34,912 nucleotides of DNA from Oscillospiraceae bacterium (GTDB lineage: Bacteria; Bacillota; Clostridia; Oscillospirales; UBA929): positions 1 to 34,912 of the forward strand of contig WRKO01000024.1 in assembly GCA_009782215.1 (NCBI GenBank). The letters run 5' to 3'. Position numbers and translations under genes: made by a program. This document shows, piece after piece, positions 14,663-24,668 of this stretch; position 1 is the first letter of the stretch; the number at the start of each line of letters is the position of its first letter. The notes beneath the pieces are model-generated. The model made no database searches and had not been told where the DNA came from. It saw only the letters and a program-made list of their open reading frames with translations.

Positions 14663-14977
14663 CTACTTCAACGCATTCAATAGCGTCTCGGCGGTCTGTA
14701 CGCCGACAAAACGCGCCGTCTCTTTGCCGTTTTTGAAAACGATGACGGTGGGGATGCTCATCACCCCGTACCGCGCGCTCAGCGCGCCCTCGTCGTCCAC
14801 ATTCAGCTTGCAGACCGCCGCGTCCGTGCGCGCCGCCACATCCTCGACAATCGGCCCGAGCATACGGCAGGGCCCGCACCACGGCGCCCAAAAGTCCACC
14901 AGCACAGGGCCGGGAACCTCCAAAACCGTCGCGTCGAACGAATCCGCCGATACATTGATAACTTTCCCACCGGCCAT
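14663..14977 (-). CDS. trxA: Thioredoxin
   Basis: 104-aa cytoplasmic disulfide reductase. The active site WCGPC is at residues 33-37 (VDFWAPWCGPCRMLGPIVED), the cis-Pro loop is in MSIPTVIVFKNG, and length matches the family. AGGAGTGA precedes ATG 14977. It is the first gene of the operon that runs through the DivIVA-like, C26 and pyrB genes. Confidence 0.96.
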   Translation of the reverse strand: MAGGKVINVSADSFDATVLEVPGPVLVDFWAPWCGPCRMLGPIVEDVAARTDAAVCKLNVDDEGALSARYGVMSIPTVIVFKNGKETARFVGVQTAETLLNALK

Positions 14978-15000
14978 ATGCAGTCACTCCTTTTTCGGGT

Positions 15001-15029
15001 ATTATATCACGGCGCGAACGCAAGTGCAA
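15001..15029 (-). promoter_or_regulatory. Sigma-A promoter of the trxA operon
   Basis: Minus strand TTGCAC (15024-15029), 17-bp spacer, perfect TATAAT (15001-15006), ending 23 bp before the trxA start. Confidence 0.8.
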
Positions 15030-15094
15030 GCACATTATGCGGAGGGGGTTGATTTGTCCGCGCGCCGTACCTGTTGCCGTCTCAAATCCGCCTC

Positions 15095-15158
15095 TTACCG
15101 TCCCGAACGCCCCTGTCGCCGATTTTGCCTTGCGTCCGGCCGCTGCGCTTGCTATACT
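15095..15158 (+). promoter_or_regulatory. Promoter P1 (ABC transporter), duplicated upstream of lytTR
   Basis: TTGCGT (15130-15135), 17 bp, TATACT (15153-15158). The 64-bp block from TTACCG (15095) to the -10 aligns without gaps to 16773-16836 with 51 identities by my count. The upstream part, including the invariant GCCGATTTTGCCTTGCG, is the most conserved and probably holds the binding site of the LytTR protein at 16862. Confidence 0.8.
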
Positions 15159-15200
15159 TGGCGCGGCGGAGATTAAAACGAAAAAAAGGATGGGTGACGT

Positions 15201-15959
15201 ATGGAACACATCATCACGGTAACGGACTTGCGAAAATCTTTTAAGCGCCTCCATGTTTTGAAAGGCGTCAGCTTCAGCATCCCCAAGGGCAGCATTTTTG
15301 CCCTGCTTGGCTCAAACGGCGCGGGCAAAACCACCGCCGTCAGAATCCTTTCCACCTTGTCGGAGCCGGACGGAGGGATGGCCTCCGTCTGCGGCTTTGA
15401 TACGGTGCGCGAGACGGAACGCGTACGGGAATGTATCAGCCTGACGGGGCAGTACGCGGCGGTGGACGAGGGCTTGACGGGCAGGGAAAACCTGCGCCTA
15501 ATCGGACGGCTCAGACGCCTGCCGGACGCCGGGCAAAGGGCCGATGAACTGCTTGCCGCCTTTCGGCTGGAAGACGCGGCCAACCGCCGGGCGTCTTTCT
15601 ATTCCGGCGGTATGCGCCGCCGGCTGGACATCGCCATGAGCCTGATGGGCCGTCCGCGGGTCATCTTTCTCGACGAGCCAACCACCGGCCTTGACCCGGA
15701 GTCGCGGCTTGAGGTGTGGAAAACCGTCAAGGCGCTTGCCGACAGCGGCACGACAATCCTGCTTACAACGCAGTATTTGGAGGAAGCGGAGCAGCTTGCC
15801 GACAGAATCGCAATCCTGCATGACGGTAAAATCATTGCCGAGGGAACCCTTGACGAACTCAAAAAGCTGTTCCCGCCCGCGGAAAAGGTATACATCGAAA
15901 AACAGCCGACCTTAGAGGATATTTTCCTCGCGATTATCGGCAAAAAGGAGAGTGCGTAA
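15201..15959 (+). CDS. ABC transporter ATP-binding protein (DrrA/CcmA-like)
   Basis: 252 aa. Walker A GSNGAGKTT, Q-loop region SLTGQYAAVD, signature YSGGMRRRLDIA, Walker B VIFLDEPTTGLD and H-loop-equivalent TTQYLEEAE are present. The Q in place of His in TTQYLEEA is typical of the daunorubicin-resistance (DrrA) branch, which pairs with an ABC-2 permease for drug or lipid export. The substrate is unknown. The permease follows after 2 bp. ATG 15201 is preceded by AAAAAGGATGGGTG. Confidence 0.93.
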   Translation: MEHIITVTDLRKSFKRLHVLKGVSFSIPKGSIFALLGSNGAGKTTAVRILSTLSEPDGGMASVCGFDTVRETERVRECISLTGQYAAVDEGLTGRENLRLIGRLRRLPDAGQRADELLAAFRLEDAANRRASFYSGGMRRRLDIAMSLMGRPRVIFLDEPTTGLDPESRLEVWKTVKALADSGTTILLTTQYLEEAEQLADRIAILHDGKIIAEGTLDELKKLFPPAEKVYIEKQPTLEDIFLAIIGKKESA

Positions 15960-15961
15960 CC

Positions 15962-16741
15962 GTGCAAACCGTAAAAAGCCCGAAAATAAGAGTGTTTTCC
16001 GATTCTTGGGTCATGTCTCAGCGCTGTCTGACCACGTCGCTGAGAAACCCCGACGCGCTGGCCACGGCCATCTTCGTCCCCGCGATTGTGATGCTGCTCT
16101 TCGGCCTTATATTCGGCAACGTGATGGATGTGGGGGATTACAACTATATTGATTTCATCGTCCCCGGCATTATCCTGCAGACCGTCGCGCAAGCCGTGAC
16201 GGCGGCGGCGATAAGCGTCAACAACGACATGAACAAAGGCATTGCCGACCGCTTCCGCTCGATGCCGATTGCCAAATCCGCCGTACTCACGGGCCATGTG
16301 CTGGCGGCGGTCATGCGGAACATCATCGCAACCGCCGTCGTCGTCGGGGTCGCCGTCTCCATCGGCTTCCGTCCCCGGGCGGGCTTCGCGGACTGGCTGC
16401 TCATCGCGGGGCTGCTTATTTTGTATATGCTGGCCGTCACATGGATTGCCGTCATCTGCGGCCTCGCCGCCAAGACGCCGGAAAGCGCCGGAACCATGCC
16501 GTTCCTGCTCTTTGTCCTGCCGTATATCAGCTCCGGGTTTGTCCCTGTTGAAACGATGCCCCGCGCGCTCAGGTGGTTTGCGGAAAACCAGCCCATGACG
16601 TCCATTATAGACAGTACGCGCGCCCTGATGCTGGACATGCCGGCGGGCGGCGGTCTGAGAACCGCGCTGCTTTGGAGCGCCGGCATCATCGCCGTCTCGT
16701 TCACCGTGGCGGTGCAGATTTACAAACGCAAATTTTCGTAG
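15962..16741 (+). CDS. ABC-2 type permease (DrrB-like)
   Basis: 259-aa membrane protein with six predicted helices (~38-58, ~65-85, ~112-135, ~148-170, ~178-195, ~232-252) and the conserved ABC-2 signature region (ISVNNDMNKGIADRFRSMPI), the coupling helix that contacts the ATPase. GTG 15962 is the start, with AAGGAG 11 nt upstream overlapping the ATPase gene end. It forms the export channel with the preceding ATPase. Confidence 0.9.
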   Translation: MQTVKSPKIRVFSDSWVMSQRCLTTSLRNPDALATAIFVPAIVMLLFGLIFGNVMDVGDYNYIDFIVPGIILQTVAQAVTAAAISVNNDMNKGIADRFRSMPIAKSAVLTGHVLAAVMRNIIATAVVVGVAVSIGFRPRAGFADWLLIAGLLILYMLAVTWIAVICGLAAKTPESAGTMPFLLFVLPYISSGFVPVETMPRALRWFAENQPMTSIIDSTRALMLDMPAGGGLRTALLWSAGIIAVSFTVAVQIYKRKFS

Positions 16742-16772
16742 CGGGACTGTGCTGCGGCCCCTATCCGACCAC

Positions 16773-16836
16773 TTACCGCCGCAAACACGCCTGTTGCCGA
16801 TTTTGCCTTGCGCCCGGCTGAATCGTTTGATATACT
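16773..16836 (+). promoter_or_regulatory. Promoter P2 (lytTR-liaF), copy of P1
   Basis: TTGCGC (16808-16813), 17 bp, TATACT (16831-16836); 64-bp gapless alignment with 15095-15158. Its presence between the permease and the regulator gene shows that transporter and regulator form two transcripts under the same control. Confidence 0.8.
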
Positions 16837-16861
16837 GGGCGCAGGAGGAGGTGAGGTGTGT

Positions 16862-17317
16862 GTGAAGCTGCGTATAGAGGTGAGCGACGGGTTGGCGGAG
16901 GACGAGGTCGTCATCCGATGCCGCCGTATGGACGACTCGGTGCAAAAGCTCCAAGCGTACATTCAAGGCCTGTCCGCCCCGAAGCTCACATTTTACAAAG
17001 GCGCGCGGGAGTTTTACCTCCCCCCGGAGAAAATTCTTTTTTTCGAGACGGACGGGGAGACGGTCTACGCCCACACGGCGGACGACGCGTTTAAGGTCAA
17101 ATACAGGCTGTATGAGCTTGAGTCGATGCTGCCCCGCTCCTTTGCCCGCGCCGCCAAAGGAACCATCATCAACACCGCGCGCGTCTACGCCATCACCCGC
17201 AACCTCGCGGCGTCAAGCAAAATCGAGTTTTCAAACACCCACAAGCACGTCTACGCCTCGCGGCACTACTACAAAACCCTAAAGGACCAAATGAATGAAC
17301 GGAGCGTGATGAAATGA
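16862..17317 (+). CDS. LytTR-domain transcriptional regulator
   Basis: 151 aa without a receiver domain. Residues ~1-45 form a small N-terminal region (KLRIEVSDGLAEDEVVIRCR); residues ~50-148 form the LytTR DNA-binding domain (EKILFFETDGETVYAHT, LYELESMLPRSFARAAKGTIINT, FSNTHKHVYASRHYYKTLK). This architecture is the membrane-partnered LytTR type of Firmicutes. GTG 16862 is chosen for its 9-nt spacing from GGAGGT; the frame opens at a TTG inside the -35, which cannot be the start. It overlaps the LiaF-like gene by 4 bp. Confidence 0.9.
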   Translation: MKLRIEVSDGLAEDEVVIRCRRMDDSVQKLQAYIQGLSAPKLTFYKGAREFYLPPEKILFFETDGETVYAHTADDAFKVKYRLYELESMLPRSFARAAKGTIINTARVYAITRNLAASSKIEFSNTHKHVYASRHYYKTLKDQMNERSVMK

Positions 17318-18096
17318 AAATCGAAACCCGGATTGAAGCCGAAAGGAAATCTTCCAAATGGATATGGGGCACCTTTTTCCTGCTGGCCGCGGCGATTGTG
17401 GTGGCCAATCAATTTGAAGGATTGCTTGAGGAAATCGGCGTCATCAGCATCATTATCGCCGTGCTGGCACTGGCTTTTCTAGTCCAATGCCTCGCCAAGC
17501 CGTCTTTCTCCCCTCTTCCCATCCCCATTGCCGTGCTGTACTATATCCTCCAAAAGCCGCTGGATTGGCCGGAGCTGGGGCTTTGGACGCTGGTTTTGGC
17601 GGCGGTGTCCGCGTGTATCGGCATTTCCATCCTGCTCCCCCGGAGATGGCAGTCGAAACTGGTACACGTTACAAAGGACGAACTGGGCGCGCTGGGGGTT
17701 TACAACGACCTCCCGGACGGGGGACGCCGTCCGCCGCCCGACGTGGAAACCGACACAGGCAATAACCCCGTGATTCACTCGAGGCTCGGGCATACCAGCC
17801 GTTATATCCATGCGGAGGCGTTGGAGCGGGCGGTGCTGAACTGTGAGCTGGGCGCGCTGGAGGTTTACTTTGACGAAGCGACGCCCGCCCCCGGCGGCGC
17901 GGAAATCATCTGCCATTGCCGCTTAGGGGCCATAGAGCTGTATATCCCCAAGCATTGGCGACTTATTGACGAATTAAACTGCACGCTGGGCGGCATAGAC
18001 GTGAGCGGCCGCTCGGCCGTCTTGGATGAGAACGCCCCCGTGGTGACCATCAAGGGCAGCGTCTCGCTGGGCGGGATGGAAATCCGGCGGGTGTAA
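17314..18096 (+). CDS. LiaF-like membrane stress-response protein
   Basis: 260 aa. The N-terminal ~115 residues contain about four hydrophobic helices (~18-32, ~40-60, ~68-82, ~86-108). The C-terminal ~120 residues (SRLGHTSRYI, ELGALEVYFDEA, CHCRLGAIELYIPKHWRL, GGIDVSGRS) show the beta-helix pattern of the LiaF C-terminal/DUF2154 domain. LiaF-type proteins act as membrane inhibitors of envelope-stress regulators. Coupling by a 4-bp overlap with LytTR suggests it holds the regulator inactive until the envelope is disturbed (inference). Confidence 0.85.
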   Translation: MKIETRIEAERKSSKWIWGTFFLLAAAIVVANQFEGLLEEIGVISIIIAVLALAFLVQCLAKPSFSPLPIPIAVLYYILQKPLDWPELGLWTLVLAAVSACIGISILLPRRWQSKLVHVTKDELGALGVYNDLPDGGRRPPPDVETDTGNNPVIHSRLGHTSRYIHAEALERAVLNCELGALEVYFDEATPAPGGAEIICHCRLGAIELYIPKHWRLIDELNCTLGGIDVSGRSAVLDENAPVVTIKGSVSLGGMEIRRV

Positions 18097-18428
18097 CGCA
18101 AGGCAGAGCAAAGCCCGGCGGACGGTCGCCCCTACAGGACGTTGTGCAGTTTTCACAAAATTGAAAATACGAACAAAGTTCAAAAACGCGGTTTTGGGCG
18201 GTTTTGTTCGGGATATGGGGCGGCTCGGAGGCGAACGGGCGTTTTGTTTGCGCTGAACAGGCGTCAAATGGCGAAAAAAAGATGATAGTTTTGTATAGTT
18301 GAAATGTGGTATAATGGTATCATGGGAGACATGGGGGAATGTGCGCAGGGGCGGCAACCATGCCGCCCGCCGCGTCCTGAGCGATATGACCAAAGCCCGC
18401 CGTCCGGCGGGCTTTGGTCTGTCACAGC
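18097..18428. other. Intergenic region with dispersed repeat and possible small RNA
   Basis: 332 bp between convergent liaF-like and eno. It contains the repeat 16-mer at 18120-18135 and an AT-rich stretch (18145-18300). An extended -10 TGG-TATAAT (18307-18315) on the plus strand has no good -35. A GC-rich segment with a hairpin GGGCGGC/GCCGCCC (~18341-18361) follows, ending in the terminator at 18389. A ~100-nt transcript from ~18322 to ~18420 is possible; it matches no RNA family I recognise. Confidence 0.4.
18389..18418. terminator. Strong hairpin between convergent units
   Basis: Perfect 13-bp stem ACCAAAGCCCGCC (18389-18401) / GGCGGGCTTTGGT (18406-18418), loop GTCC. There is no long U-tract on either side, only TTT within the arm. 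It lies 11 bp beyond the eno stop and probably ends the glycolytic operon. Confidence 0.65.
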
Positions 18429-21256
<2,828 letters not shown>

Positions 21257-21260
<4 letters not shown>

Positions 21261-22027
21261 TGATTGGCCGCGTTCACAATCGCGGCGAAGCTGTCGGCGT
21301 TCAGGCTTGCGCCGCCGATTAGGCCGCCGTCAACGTCCAGCTCGGCCAGCAGCTCTTTCGCGTTGGTCTCGTTCATCGAGCCGCCGTATTGAATTGTCAC
21401 GCTGCGGGCACCGCGGGCGCCGTATTTTTTGCGGAGGACGGCGCGGATGTGATTGCAGACCTCGGAGGCCTGCTCGACCGTGGCGGTGCGTCCGGTGCCG
21501 ATGGCCCAGACCGGCTCGTAGGCAAACACGATGCGGCGCAGCTTATCCGCCCCGACCGCGCTGAGCGCGGCCTTGACCTGTGCGCCGACAATCTCAAGGG
21601 TGATGCCCATATCGCGCTGCTGCAAAGTCTCGCCGACGCAGATGATGGGACGCAAATCGGCCGCAAGGGCGCGGACGACCTTCTCGGACACAAGCGCGTC
21701 GGTTTCGCCGAAATACTGCCGCCGTTCGCTGTGGCCGACGACGACGTATTTCACGCCCGCGTCTTTGAGCATCGCGGCGCTGATTTCCCCGGTGTACGCG
21801 CCCGACGCCTCGTGATGCATATTCTGCGCGCCGACCGAGATGCGGCAGTCTTTCAAGAGGCGCACGGCCAGCGGGATGTCGATATACGGCACGCAGACGA
21901 CGGTTTCGCACCATTTGGATTTGGCGCAATGCGCCTTGACGCCGTTTATGAGGGTACGCGCTTCCGAGGGGGTCATGTTCATCTTCCAGTTGCCTGCAAT
22001 GATGGTTTTACGGTATCTTCTGTTCAT
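21257..22027 (-). CDS. tpiA: Triosephosphate isomerase
   Basis: 256 aa TIM barrel. Catalytic K15 (AGNWKMN), H99 (VVGHSERR) and E171 (AYEPVWAIGTG) are in place, with the phosphate loop IQYGGSMN and GLIGGASL. ATG 22027 is preceded by AAGGAGAG; the frame extends upstream to 22069, but those residues are not TIM-like. It interconverts dihydroxyacetone phosphate and glyceraldehyde 3-phosphate. Confidence 0.97.
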
Positions 22028-22050
22028 GTTTGTTCTCTCCTTATTTTTTT

Positions 22051-23235
22051 CTACTTGTCCGCTAAACAAGCGATGCCGGGCAATTCCAGACCTTCGAGGA
22101 ACTCCAAGGACGCGCCGCCGCCCGTGCTGACGTGATCCATTCTGTCGGCGAAGCCGAATTTTTCGGCCGCCGCCGCGCTGTCTCCGCCGCCGAGGATGCT
22201 GACGGCGTCCGCTTTGCTCAAGGCCCTTGCCACGGTTTGGGTGCCTTCGGCGAAGTCGGGAAACTCAAAGACGCCCATCGGGCCGTTCCACACCACCGTG
22301 CCGGCGCGCTTGATTTCATCGGCGTACCGTTCCGCTGTTTCGGGGCCGATGTCCATCCCCATCATGTCGTCGGGGATGTCGCGCACGGCGACGGGCTTGG
22401 CGTCGGGGCCAAAATGGTCGCTGACGAGCTGGTCGCTCGGGAGGAGAAACCGTACGCCCTTACCGAGCGCCGCAAGCATCAAATCCTTGGCAAGCTCCAG
22501 CTTGTCTTCTTCACACTTCGATGTGCCAATCGGGCGTCCGCAGGCCTTCTTGAAGGTATAGGCCATAGCTCCGCCAATGAGGATGGTGTCGCATTTTTCG
22601 ATGAGACTGTTGATGACGCCGATTTTGTCGCTCACCTTGACCCCGCCCAGCACCGCCAAAAACGGGCGTTTGGGATTTTCCAAGGCGCGCCCCATGATGC
22701 CGATTTCCTTTTGGATGAGGAATCCGCAGACCGCAGGGAGATGGTCGGCGACGCCGGCGGTGGAGGCGTGGGCGCGGTGCGCCGTGCCAAAAGCGTCGTT
22801 GACAAAGAAGTCGGCCATCTCCGCCAGTTGCTTGGCGAACCCCGAATCGTTTTTCTCCTCCTCGGCGTGGAAACGCACGTTTTCCAGCAGCATAATTTCG
22901 CCGGGGCGGAGCGCGTTGGCTTTGGCTTTAGCGTCCTCGCCGACAACGTCGTTGGCAAAGACGACCGGCTTGCCGAGCAGGTCCGCTAACCGCTCCGCTA
23001 CCGGGGCCAGAGAGTATTTCGGGTTGAACTGCCCTTTGGGGCGCCCGAGATGGGAACAGGCGATGACCGCGGCGCCGCGGTCGAGGAGGTACTTGAGTGT
23101 GGGGAGCGATTCGACGATGCGCTTGTCGGCCGTAATGACGCCGTTGGCGTCCTGCGGGACGTTGAAGTCACAGCGTACCAAGGCTTTCTTTTGCGCGACG
23201 TCGATGTTTTCTACGCTTTTTTTGTTATACCGCAT
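22051..23235 (-). CDS. pgk: Phosphoglycerate kinase
   Basis: 394 aa, two-domain monomer. Visible: VRCDFNVP, SHLGRPKG, LLENVRFH, GGVKVSDKIGVI, the nucleotide-binding NGPMGVFE and GGGDSAAA. It makes ATP from 1,3-bisphosphoglycerate. GGAGGAA lies just before ATG 23235. It is the first gene of the operon, behind its own promoter. Glyceraldehyde-3-phosphate dehydrogenase, often next to pgk, is not in the window. Confidence 0.98.
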   Translation of the reverse strand: MRYNKKSVENIDVAQKKALVRCDFNVPQDANGVITADKRIVESLPTLKYLLDRGAAVIACSHLGRPKGQFNPKYSLAPVAERLADLLGKPVVFANDVVGEDAKAKANALRPGEIMLLENVRFHAEEEKNDSGFAKQLAEMADFFVNDAFGTAHRAHASTAGVADHLPAVCGFLIQKEIGIMGRALENPKRPFLAVLGGVKVSDKIGVINSLIEKCDTILIGGAMAYTFKKACGRPIGTSKCEEDKLELAKDLMLAALGKGVRFLLPSDQLVSDHFGPDAKPVAVRDIPDDMMGMDIGPETAERYADEIKRAGTVVWNGPMGVFEFPDFAEGTQTVARALSKADAVSILGGGDSAAAAEKFGFADRMDHVSTGGGASLEFLEGLELPGIACLADK

Positions 23236-23268
23236 GATTATTCCTCCGTTTTGTTGGCTGCAAAAGGC

Positions 23269-23297
23269 AGTATATCAAATCTGACGCGTAATTTCAA
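23269..23297 (-). promoter_or_regulatory. Promoter of the glycolytic operon
   Basis: Minus strand TTGAAA (23292-23297), 17-bp spacer, TATACT (23269-23274), 33 bp before the pgk start codon. Divergent from the promoter at 23316-23344. Confidence 0.8.
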
Positions 23298-23315
23298 GAA
23301 TTTTCTAAAATTTCT

Positions 23316-23344
23316 TTGACTTTGTTGAAAAAACGTGCTACACT
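23316..23344 (+). promoter_or_regulatory. Promoter of the small conserved gene
   Basis: TTGACT (23316-23321), 17-bp spacer, TACACT (23339-23344). The two divergent promoters are separated by only 18 bp between their -35 boxes. Confidence 0.8.
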
Positions 23345-23376
23345 AGCCATTACAAAGAAACCGAGGTGAAACACCC

Positions 23377-23676
23377 ATGCCGACAACGAAGAAAAAATCC
23401 GAAGGACTTACCTACAAAGGGCACCCCCTGCGCCGGAAAGATTCGCTGGTGTATTACGGCAGCATGGCGGAGAAATACATCGTCATGCTCCAAATTCTCG
23501 AAACGGCGGACAAGGACGGCGTGGCCGTGCCCACCCGCGTGTCCTTCCAGCTCCAGTTGACCGACCCCGACCTCAAGAGCCGTGACCGCGTGGTGAAAAA
23601 GAGCGAGAAAAACGGTCTGTACACCGCCCTCGACGTGGGCGCGGTGTGGCTGGAACGCGCACTCGGCGGGAAGTAA
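23377..23676 (+). CDS. Small conserved-looking protein of unknown function
   Basis: 99 aa, basic N-terminus (MPTTKKKSEGL), then KGHPLRRKDSLVYYGSMAEK, YIVMLQILETADKDG, VVKKSEKNGLYTALDVGAVW, LERAL. Soluble, no membrane helix or signal. The dense pattern of aromatic and charged positions and its own good promoter and SD (GAGGTG, ATG 23377) indicate a real gene, which I believe is a clostridial protein without assigned function. It lies divergent from the glycolytic operon and may be a regulator or RNA-binding protein, but nothing proves this. Confidence 0.75.
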   Translation: MPTTKKKSEGLTYKGHPLRRKDSLVYYGSMAEKYIVMLQILETADKDGVAVPTRVSFQLQLTDPDLKSRDRVVKKSEKNGLYTALDVGAVWLERALGGK

Positions 23677-23680
23677 ACCG

Positions 23681-23702
23681 ACGCCCGGCTCCGGCCGGGC
23701 GT
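23681..23702. terminator. Hairpin between convergent genes
   Basis: 9-bp stem ACGCCCGGC (23681-23689) / GCCGGGCGT (23694-23702), directly after the stop of the 99-aa gene and 9 bp before the end of the lipid-kinase gene. The U-tract is poor (TT). Confidence 0.6.
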
Positions 23703-23711
23703 TACAGCGTC

Positions 23712-24611
23712 CTAGGGGAGTATAAACCGCAGCTTATGCGGCGACAGGGAAAACACCGCTTTCCCCGCGGGGAAGACCTCGCCGTCGCAGTTTGCGTAAA
23801 AAGGTTTTTTGGATTCGACGGATATTGAGCTGCCGGGGTTGTGGCGTATGTACTTCGTCAGTTCTTTGTATTTCCCGTTCGCGTATCTGCCCACAACCCG
23901 CAGCAGCGTCAGACGTCCGATGCCTTTGACCAGAAGAAACTCCAGCCGCCCATCGGCCGGGTCGGCGTCCGGGCAGGCCTTGAAACCCCCGCCGTAGACT
24001 TGGCCGTTGCAGCAGGTTATGATGGTGAACATCTCTTCGAGCCGCTCATCGCCGAAAGTGACCGTATACGGACGTTTGATGCCTCTGAAGAGCGCCGCGG
24101 CGAGCGACAGATTATACGGCATCTTGCTGCCGAAGCGCCGCGCCCATTTATACCGCGTCATGCCCGCCGCCACATCGGCGTCCATCCCCACGGAACAAAT
24201 GTTGACCGCGCGGCGCGGCTCCGCGCCGTCGATGGCGACGTCCATCAAATCCAGCATGACCTCGCGGCTGCTGGTAATCATCTTTTCCATGTCAAGAAAT
24301 ATCTCTTTCCCGCCAAAGCAGCGGACAAAATCGTTGCCCGTGCCGCAGGGAATCTGGGTGAGCGCCACATTCTCAAATCCGGCGCAGCCGCAGACGGCTT
24401 CGTTGAGCGAGCCGTCGCCGCCGAAGACATAGACGCGCAAGTCCGCGCCCGTAAGCGCCTCCTCACGCACAATTTTGATGGTCTCACCCGCGTATCCGCT
24501 GACCTTCACGGCGGCGTCAAGCCCCAGACGTTCGCAGATGCCCCTGCCTTCTTCCGCCAGAACTCCGGCGTTCCGCGCCAAGGGATTGACGACGAATAAA
24601 TGCCTTGTCAT
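23712..24611 (-). CDS. Diacylglycerol kinase family lipid kinase (DagK/YegS type)
   Basis: 299 aa. The ATP-binding GGDGS motif is at 64-68 (YVFGGDGSLNEAV), with IPCGTGNDFVR at 88-97, the N-terminal VVNPLARNAG and a C-terminal beta domain (NGQVYGGGFKACPDADPADG, FYANCDGEVF). This is the DagK/LCB5/YegS fold, which phosphorylates diacylglycerol or related lipids and recycles lipid from wall-polymer synthesis. ATG 24611 follows AGGAGAG; the longer upstream frame is antisense to the next gene. Confidence 0.92.
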   Translation of the reverse strand: MTRHLFVVNPLARNAGVLAEEGRGICERLGLDAAVKVSGYAGETIKIVREEALTGADLRVYVFGGDGSLNEAVCGCAGFENVALTQIPCGTGNDFVRCFGGKEIFLDMEKMITSSREVMLDLMDVAIDGAEPRRAVNICSVGMDADVAAGMTRYKWARRFGSKMPYNLSLAAALFRGIKRPYTVTFGDERLEEMFTIITCCNGQVYGGGFKACPDADPADGRLEFLLVKGIGRLTLLRVVGRYANGKYKELTKYIRHNPGSSISVESKKPFYANCDGEVFPAGKAVFSLSPHKLRFILP

Positions 24612-24634
24612 TTGGCACTCTCCTAAGGTATAAT
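24605..24634 (+). promoter_or_regulatory. Promoter of the TsaC-CoaE gene
   Basis: TTGTCA (24605-24610), 18-bp spacer, perfect TATAAT (24629-24634). The -35 overlaps the start codon of the divergent lipid-kinase gene, so the two transcripts cannot easily start at the same time. Confidence 0.7.
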
Positions 24635-24668
24635 AAAGTAAGTATATCACAAGGCGGTAAGAAAAGCT

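Noticed and set aside
13860..15176. 438-aa plus-strand open frame
   Set aside because: It is exactly antisense to the DivIVA-like gene and trxA, has no SD or family signature, and results from the high GC content of the opposite coding strand.
15599..17074. 491-aa minus-strand open frame
   Set aside because: It is antisense to the ABC ATPase, permease and lytTR genes, with a His/Arg/Asp-rich composition typical of GC-rich shadows.
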